Assembly: GCA_029857925.1 (NCBI GenBank)
Contig: JAOUGF010000050.1
Coordinates: 1 to 9,485 of the forward strand
From: Gammaproteobacteria bacterium
Lineage (GTDB): Bacteria; Pseudomonadota; Gammaproteobacteria; S012-40
Length of the DNA: 9,485 nt
Direction: 5' to 3'
The notes under the pieces are model-generated. The model saw only the letters and a program-made list of their open reading frames with translations. It searched no databases and was not told the DNA's origin. Within the stretch, counting starts at the first letter, position 1. Every line of letters begins with the position of its first letter. Positions 6,022-9,485 of this stretch are shown here, in pieces. Position numbers and translations under genes: made by a program.

Positions 6022-6516
6022 CTATTCGACGACGATATTCCGTCGTTTGGCACGTTGAATCTTCGGGATAATTACCTCCACGACACCGTCCCTAAAGCTT
6101 GCCCTAGCCTCATCACTATTGACATCGCTTGGCAAGCCGACCGTGCGTGCGAACTGGCCTTTGGTAATCTCGCTTCGGTAATAATTTCCCTTTTCCTCTT
6201 TTTCTTCATGTGCGGTACTTCCTTTTATTGTGATTGTATTTTCAGTCACGGAAATCTCCAGATTTTTTTTATCAACGCCCGGTACTTCAGCACGCACCAA
6301 AATTTCTGAATCGCGCTCAACCACATCCACTTTAGGTAGGCGTGCATCTAATGTCTCTAGTGTCGAAAGCGACCGTGCCAGGCCGAAGGGCTGTAACCAT
6401 GACCGTCCAAATACATTATCAAAGTATCTATCTAGCTCTTCAAAGGGACTCAACGTGCGCAGTCGTGTATCCGCCACGGGTTTTGCCAAATTTCTGTTAA
6501 CATTTTCAGTAGCCAT
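6022..6516 (-). CDS. Small heat-shock protein, Hsp20/alpha-crystallin family
   Basis: ATP-independent holdase chaperone that coats unfolding proteins as large oligomers in the cytoplasm. 164 residues: a variable N-terminal arm with SPFEELDRYFDNVFGR (23-38), an alpha-crystallin domain (about 60-152) with the strands EILVRAEVPGVDKKNLEISV (71-90), YYRSEITKGQFARTVGLP (112-129) and GVVEVIIPK (144-152), and a short tail (RRNIVVE) where the family carries the I/V-x-I/V motif. Length and layout match Hsp20 proteins of the HSP16 class more than IbpA/IbpB. The start is certain: AAGGAG lies 6-8 bases before the ATG at 6514-6516. It is monocistronic, with a sigma32-like promoter at 6562-6589 and a strong terminator at 5896-5924. 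The exporter genes lie upstream on the same strand, 130 bases away. Confidence 0.95.
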   Translation of the reverse strand: MATENVNRNLAKPVADTRLRTLSPFEELDRYFDNVFGRSWLQPFGLARSLSTLETLDARLPKVDVVERDSEILVRAEVPGVDKKNLEISVTENTITIKGSTAHEEKEEKGNYYRSEITKGQFARTVGLPSDVNSDEARASFRDGVVEVIIPKIQRAKRRNIVVE

Positions 6517-6561
6517 AACGGTTCTCCTTTAGCTGTTCAGACAAGACTTTCTGTAATCGGT

Positions 6562-6589
6562 ATATGGAGGCGAATAGCGATTTATCAAC
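6562..6589 (-). promoter_or_regulatory. Heat-shock (sigma32-like) promoter of hsp20
   Basis: On the minus strand, GTTGATA (6583-6589; consensus CTTGAAA), a 13-base spacer and CTCCATAT (6562-6569; one mismatch to CCCCATNT). The start site near 6555 gives a leader of about 38 bases. A competing reading is sigma28-like: TGAAGTGT-N11-GTTGATAA (12/16), a level of match expected by chance in this window. A sigma70 reading, TTGATA with an 18-base spacer before TATACC, is also possible. Heat-shock control is favoured by the product. Confidence 0.5.
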
Positions 6590-6609
6590 CGTAAGCTGTA
6601 ACACTTCAT

Positions 6610-6647
6610 GTTAAAATATTTTTATTTAATCTATAAATATATTTTGT
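6610..6647. other. AT-rich tract between permease stop and hsp20 promoter
   Basis: About 36 of the 38 bases are A or T. It lies between the permease stop codon and the hsp20 promoter. It might help promoter opening or act as a weak end for the exporter message. No GC-rich terminator hairpin is present. Confidence 0.35.
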
Positions 6648-7471
6648 CATTCTCCAATTTGGAGTAACAAACCGCGTTGACGTGCAGCCCTAAAAGCCAC
6701 TAGAAATAATGCCGCTGCAATGGCCACATACACCAGGTTTAACACCAATGCATAACTTAAAAACATCATATTTACAGTGTGCATACCGATCAATTCTCTC
6801 AGTCCCTCAAATACATAAGTGGGAGGTAAACACCAACTGATATATTGTAACCATTGGGGCAATACACTGATTGGATAGTACACCCCTGTAATCGGTGCAA
6901 ACACGAATACTAAGGCCCATGCTAGGCTTTCGGCGCCCATTCCATAACGCATGACCATTGACACCACAGCCAATCCAATTGCCCAACCAAAAAATATCAA
7001 ATTACAAAAGAACGCCACCAGTGCCCATCCTAAGTCAAAGATTGAAAATCCATAAAACGGAATCGCCAACCAGGCCGCAACCCCCACCCCTAAACCAGTG
7101 CGCAACACCGCAATAGAGAGTAGTGATAATACTAATTCCTGTGGCCGCAGCGGGCTAACGAAAAGATAGCCGAGATTTCGCGAATAAATTTCTTCAAAAA
7201 ATGCTAGTGAAACGCCTAGTTGGGATCGAAACAACACGTCCCATAGCAGAAAGGCCGCGATGAGCATTCCGGCCCCGATATACACTCCTTCGGCACGTTG
7301 CGTCAAATATTGGTTCATAAAGCCCCACATGACCATTTGCACCGTGGGCCAATAAAACATTTCCGCAATGCGGGGCCAGGAGCCACGCATCAGATAATAA
7401 TGCCTTCGATGAATCGCAAAGATACGAAGCAGTGATTGTTTCACTTGATCCACTAGAATCCGCCTACTCAT
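6647..7471 (-). CDS. ABC-2 type exporter permease
   Basis: Membrane subunit of an ABC-2 exporter, partner of the ATPase encoded just upstream. About six hydrophobic spans follow an amphipathic N-terminus with RRHYYLMRGSWPRIAEMFYWPTVQMVMWGF, a motif I associate with a COG0842-like permease subfamily. Near the C-terminus, PITGVYYPISVLPQWLQYISWCLPPTYVFEGLREL is the typical ABC-2 signature. The cargo cannot be read from the sequence; relatives move lipids, polysaccharides or drugs. The start is uncertain: the ATG at 7469-7471 overlaps the ATPase stop by eight bases (ATGAGTAG) and suits translational coupling, while another in-frame ATG at 7505-7507 would add 12 residues and neither has a strong Shine-Dalgarno. 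Same-strand overlap shows the two genes form one operon. Confidence 0.88.
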   Translation of the reverse strand: MSRRILVDQVKQSLLRIFAIHRRHYYLMRGSWPRIAEMFYWPTVQMVMWGFMNQYLTQRAEGVYIGAGMLIAAFLLWDVLFRSQLGVSLAFFEEIYSRNLGYLFVSPLRPQELVLSLLSIAVLRTGLGVGVAAWLAIPFYGFSIFDLGWALVAFFCNLIFFGWAIGLAVVSMVMRYGMGAESLAWALVFVFAPITGVYYPISVLPQWLQYISWCLPPTYVFEGLRELIGMHTVNMMFLSYALVLNLVYVAIAAALFLVAFRAARQRGLLLQIGE

Positions 7472-8216
7472 GCGCTTTAACCAACGGTTGATCGTGACGC
7501 GCGACATCCAGAAATACTTGTTCCAATGTTCCCCGGCCGTATTTCCCTAACAACGCAGCAGGTGCAGCGATATCCGCGACGCGCCCGGCCTTTAAAATGA
7601 CCACCTGATCGCACATGCGCTCGACTTCCACCATGTTGTGGGAGGCCATGAATAACGTCGCATTGTTTTCATTGCGATAATTTAATAAATAGCCGCGCAT
7701 GTAGTCCGCCGTATCGGGGTCGAGCGAAGCCGTAGGCTCGTCTAAAACCAAAAGCTCTGGAGAATTTAGTAAAGACTTGGCCAATGCGACTCGTGTTCTC
7801 TGGCCAGCGGATAAACTTCCATAGGTACGTTTTTTTACATGCAACAAATCCAACTCGGCTAGCAGCCTGTCCACCATTTTGCGCGCGCGCGATACGCCAT
7901 ACAGTTGCGCGTAAAATGTTAAATTCTGCTCCACCGTCAAACGAAACGGCAACTCAACGTAGGGTGACATAAAACTAATCTTGGGAAGTACTTGGTAACG
8001 TTGCCGCAGCATATCCGAACCTAGGACATTTATTTTGCCCTGGGTAGGCGTGACCAAGCCTAATAACATTGACAATAACGTAGTCTTGCCCGCGCCATTC
8101 CCTCCCAAGAGTGCCGCAACAGCGCCATATTCAATTGAAAAACTCACCCCTGCAACCGCAGTTACATGCTCATAGCGCTTTACCACATCCTGAAATTCTA
8201 TAGCCTTTGCGCACAT
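7464..8216 (-). CDS. ABC transporter ATPase subunit, atypical Q-loop
   Basis: Nucleotide-binding subunit powering the exporter, 250 residues. Walker A GGNGAGKTT (38-46), signature LSAGQRTRVALAKSLL (135-150, LSAGQ in place of LSGGQ), Walker B LLVLDEP (155-161), D-loop SLDPD (164-168) and switch histidine H193 (ASHN) are all present, so it should hydrolyse ATP. The Q-loop is odd: where most ATPases have a glutamine, this protein reads FMSPYVELP (82-90) with no Gln, so contact with the permease or magnesium may differ. The ATG at 8214-8216 is chosen because AAGGA (8227-8231) lies ten bases upstream; a longer frame from 8288 would add 24 residues unlike any ABC domain. It overlaps the permease gene by eight bases. 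Confidence 0.92.
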   Translation of the reverse strand: MCAKAIEFQDVVKRYEHVTAVAGVSFSIEYGAVAALLGGNGAGKTTLLSMLLGLVTPTQGKINVLGSDMLRQRYQVLPKISFMSPYVELPFRLTVEQNLTFYAQLYGVSRARKMVDRLLAELDLLHVKKRTYGSLSAGQRTRVALAKSLLNSPELLVLDEPTASLDPDTADYMRGYLLNYRNENNATLFMASHNMVEVERMCDQVVILKAGRVADIAAPAALLGKYGRGTLEQVFLDVARHDQPLVKAHE

Positions 8217-8226
8217 AGCGTGTATT

Positions 8227-8231
8227 TCCTT
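8227..8231 (-). promoter_or_regulatory. Ribosome binding site fixing the ATPase start
   Basis: On the minus strand this reads AAGGA, ten bases before the ATG at 8214-8216. It supports the shorter ATPase over the frame opening at 8288. Confidence 0.6.
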
Positions 8232-8278
8232 ACTATGGTAAATGTATGCTAGCCAACTGATTTTGCGCCATATAATAT

Positions 8279-8296
8279 CACAGGTCATGGCCTGTG
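8279..8296. promoter_or_regulatory. Possible operator dyad between divergent genes
   Basis: CACAGG (8279-8284) and CCTGTG (8291-8296) flank six bases. A plus-strand TATAAT (8271-8276) sits directly before it, though with no matching -35. The dyad lies between the exporter and the divergent orphan-kinase operon, where a repressor could control either side. The arms are short. Confidence 0.3.
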
Positions 8297-8327
8297 CTTT
8301 GCTTAGTAAACTAATGTACGTGCAGCA

Positions 8328-8355
8328 TAAAGTCTATGCAAATGCGCGTCGATAG
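8328..8355 (+). promoter_or_regulatory. Sigma28-like promoter before the orphan-kinase operon
   Basis: TAAAGTCT (8328-8335; 7/8 to the FliA -35), a 12-base spacer, then GTCGATAG (8348-8355; 6/8 to the -10 GCCGATAA). The spacer is one longer than preferred. The start site near 8362 gives a leader of about 32 bases, the expected distance to the ATG at 8394. It is the weakest of the three sigma28 candidates. Confidence 0.35.
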
Positions 8356-8393
8356 ATCATATTACCAATCCGCGAGAAGGACAGGCCATATCT

Positions 8394-9164
8394 ATGGGCA
8401 ATAATTCCGAAATTTTTCAAATTGCGACGGAAGAGCAATATCGATGGGCGCAATCTACGCTCAATCAGCAAAACCGTCCCCCGCTAATGTTACGTTTAGT
8501 AATGAGCGCATTCGAGGCCTATAGACGTGCGCGGAAATATGGGTGGTCACGCGCATGGAACAAATACAACGTCATAAATTTTCAGAGTTTTAAACTGCGT
8601 CCTATGCAAGATCAAGCCCTCCTGGCGCTTGCCTCGCAAATCCTAGATGCTTTGAACGACTCCGTCAGCGAGGAAGCGCGTGAATTCGCGCATGATTTGC
8701 TCACCGATACTCAGCATCTCATGGGATTTGTTTTTGTGCACGAAATTACTGAAAACAAACTTCGTTATGAAGGGGCGACGTTAAGTTTAGGACGAATAAA
8801 CGGACGTCGATACCGGGACCGACTCGATATCATCGTGGAATCCCGCATTGAAAATGAAGAAAGCCTTGGGCTATCAAGGGTACGTATATTTATTGATCCC
8901 TATCGCCGCGAAACCAAAGACATCCTATGGGAAGGCGTGATAAATTCCGATTGGAATGCGGCCGCCTATGCCTTGTTTGATAGCCTTTCAAAAGTATCGC
9001 TTGCGTGGGCTGAAGATACCCAACGTTGGTGGCAGCATTGGACGGTGGCCTATATAGATTATTTTGGTCCCAGGCAATGGCGGTTAACGAAAAGTCTATT
9101 CTACGTGCCGCCTGAGGATATCGACGTTGATACACTAAGTACTAAAAAGCAGGCTGCATGTTAG
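8394..9164 (+). CDS. Unrecognised Trp-rich protein coupled to an ABC1 kinase
   Basis: I do not recognise this family. The 256-residue protein has no signal peptide and no clear membrane span. It carries ten tryptophans, clustered in RWWQHW (211-216) and around W205, W229, W179 and W187, and a C-terminal half rich in aromatic and charged residues (YIDYFGPRQWRLTKSLFYVPPEDID, 220-244). The first 60 residues are basic and helical (YRRARKYGWSRAWNK). The stop overlaps the start of the ABC1 kinase by seven bases, so the two are almost certainly co-translated and should act together. The ATG follows an AAGGACAGG stretch about 8-13 bases upstream. Possible sites are the inner-membrane surface or a complex with the kinase; no function is assigned. 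It is divergent from the ABC exporter. Confidence 0.85.
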   Translation: MGNNSEIFQIATEEQYRWAQSTLNQQNRPPLMLRLVMSAFEAYRRARKYGWSRAWNKYNVINFQSFKLRPMQDQALLALASQILDALNDSVSEEAREFAHDLLTDTQHLMGFVFVHEITENKLRYEGATLSLGRINGRRYRDRLDIIVESRIENEESLGLSRVRIFIDPYRRETKDILWEGVINSDWNAAAYALFDSLSKVSLAWAEDTQRWWQHWTVAYIDYFGPRQWRLTKSLFYVPPEDIDVDTLSTKKQAAC

Positions 9165-9485
9165 AAACGGCAAAACGCGGTTTTAAAATACTGCGCATAG
9201 GCTGGAACGCCGCAAAATTGAAATCAGCGGCGAGCGAAGTGGAACGCACTTTGGCAAAAAAGGCCTTGTATAACCTATTTTCAGACGCGCGCGGCGTGAC
9301 CATGAAAATAGGCCAATTGTTGGTGCAAGATGAAGAAACGCCGCTACGACCTTTATTGGATAATATCCAACCGTTGCCATTGGACGTCATTGGCCCCTAT
9401 ATCGAAGACTCGCTAGGTAGGCCCTTAGACGAAATATTTTCCACAATGGATGAGTCACAGGCGGCGGCGTCGCTGGGTCAGGTTC
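9158..9485 (+). CDS. ABC1/UbiB-family atypical kinase, N-terminal part
   Basis: The first 109 codons of a protein of the ABC1 (UbiB/AarF/ADCK) atypical kinase family; the gene continues beyond the window. Family members act at membranes, commonly in ubiquinone synthesis or lipid handling, and tend to bind ATP in an unusual way. The diagnostic KxGQ motif (KIGQ, residues 50-53, in GVTMKIGQ) and the Ala-rich loop AAASLGQV (102-109), in place of the glycine-rich loop of normal kinases, are both visible. The ATG overlaps the stop of the 256-residue gene (ATGTTAG). Whether it is the ubiquinone UbiB itself cannot be decided: the usual ubiE-ubiJ neighbours are absent, which points to an accessory ABC1 protein. 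The C-terminal kinase lobe is not seen. Confidence 0.88.
   Translation, partial: MLETAKRGFKILRIGWNAAKLKSAASEVERTLAKKALYNLFSDARGVTMKIGQLLVQDEETPLRPLLDNIQPLPLDVIGPYIEDSLGRPLDEIFSTMDESQAAASLGQV

Noticed and set aside
5998..6532. Plus-strand frames antisense to hsp20
   Set aside because: Shadows of a clearly conserved Hsp20 gene, with no domain of their own.
8217..8288. 24-residue N-terminal extension of the ATPase
   Set aside because: The extension carries no domain, and AAGGA supports the internal start.
9142..9390. Minus-strand frames over the orphan/kinase junction
   Set aside because: Antisense to the kinase, whose KxGQ and Ala-rich motifs fix the plus-strand reading.

Overview
The window looks like chromosomal DNA of a motile gammaproteobacterium. 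The reasons are a close DusA-type tRNA-dihydrouridine synthase, an MltB/Slt35-type lytic transglycosylase, a Tat-exported peptidase, inner-membrane and periplasmic proteins typical of Gram-negatives, and promoter-like sites matching the flagellar sigma factor sigma28 (FliA). The genus cannot be named from the sequence alone. There are no rRNA or tRNA genes, CRISPR arrays or intact insertion sequences.

Left part, all on the minus strand (57-3589). Reading in the direction of transcription, there is dusA with its own sigma70 promoter, then an HDOD signalling protein behind a near-consensus sigma28 promoter and a hairpin. Next is a possible 39-residue membrane peptide overlapping the start of a Tat-exported M15 D,D-carboxypeptidase-like protein, behind a second sigma28-like site. 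Last is an orphan 107-residue protein. Middle (3666-5744): a plus-strand gene for a membrane-anchored coiled-coil/PDZ protein converges on a minus-strand mltB-like gene. The gap between them is almost filled by a 156-bp non-coding mobile element (MITE-like) with 18/19-base terminal inverted repeats and a 5-bp direct repeat.

Right part (5745-9485). A small heat-shock protein (Hsp20) has a heat-shock-like promoter and a clear intrinsic terminator. Upstream of it lies a two-gene ABC-2 exporter (ATPase and permease, overlapping). Divergent from the exporter, and again behind a sigma28-like site, an unrecognised Trp-rich 256-residue protein overlaps by 7 bases the start of an ABC1/UbiB-family atypical kinase that runs off the right edge.

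How the genes may work together: two cell-wall enzymes (the M15 peptidase and the MltB-like enzyme), an HDOD regulator, and an orphan protein coupled to an ABC1 kinase lie close together. Three transcription units (HDOD, M15, orphan plus kinase) carry sigma28-like promoters in the right place and orientation. The most interesting hypothesis is that they belong to the flagellar/motility regulon. This is inference from promoter matching and has not been tested. The most novel single unit is the orphan plus ABC1-kinase pair opposite the ABC exporter, which could serve lipid or quinone handling at the membrane.
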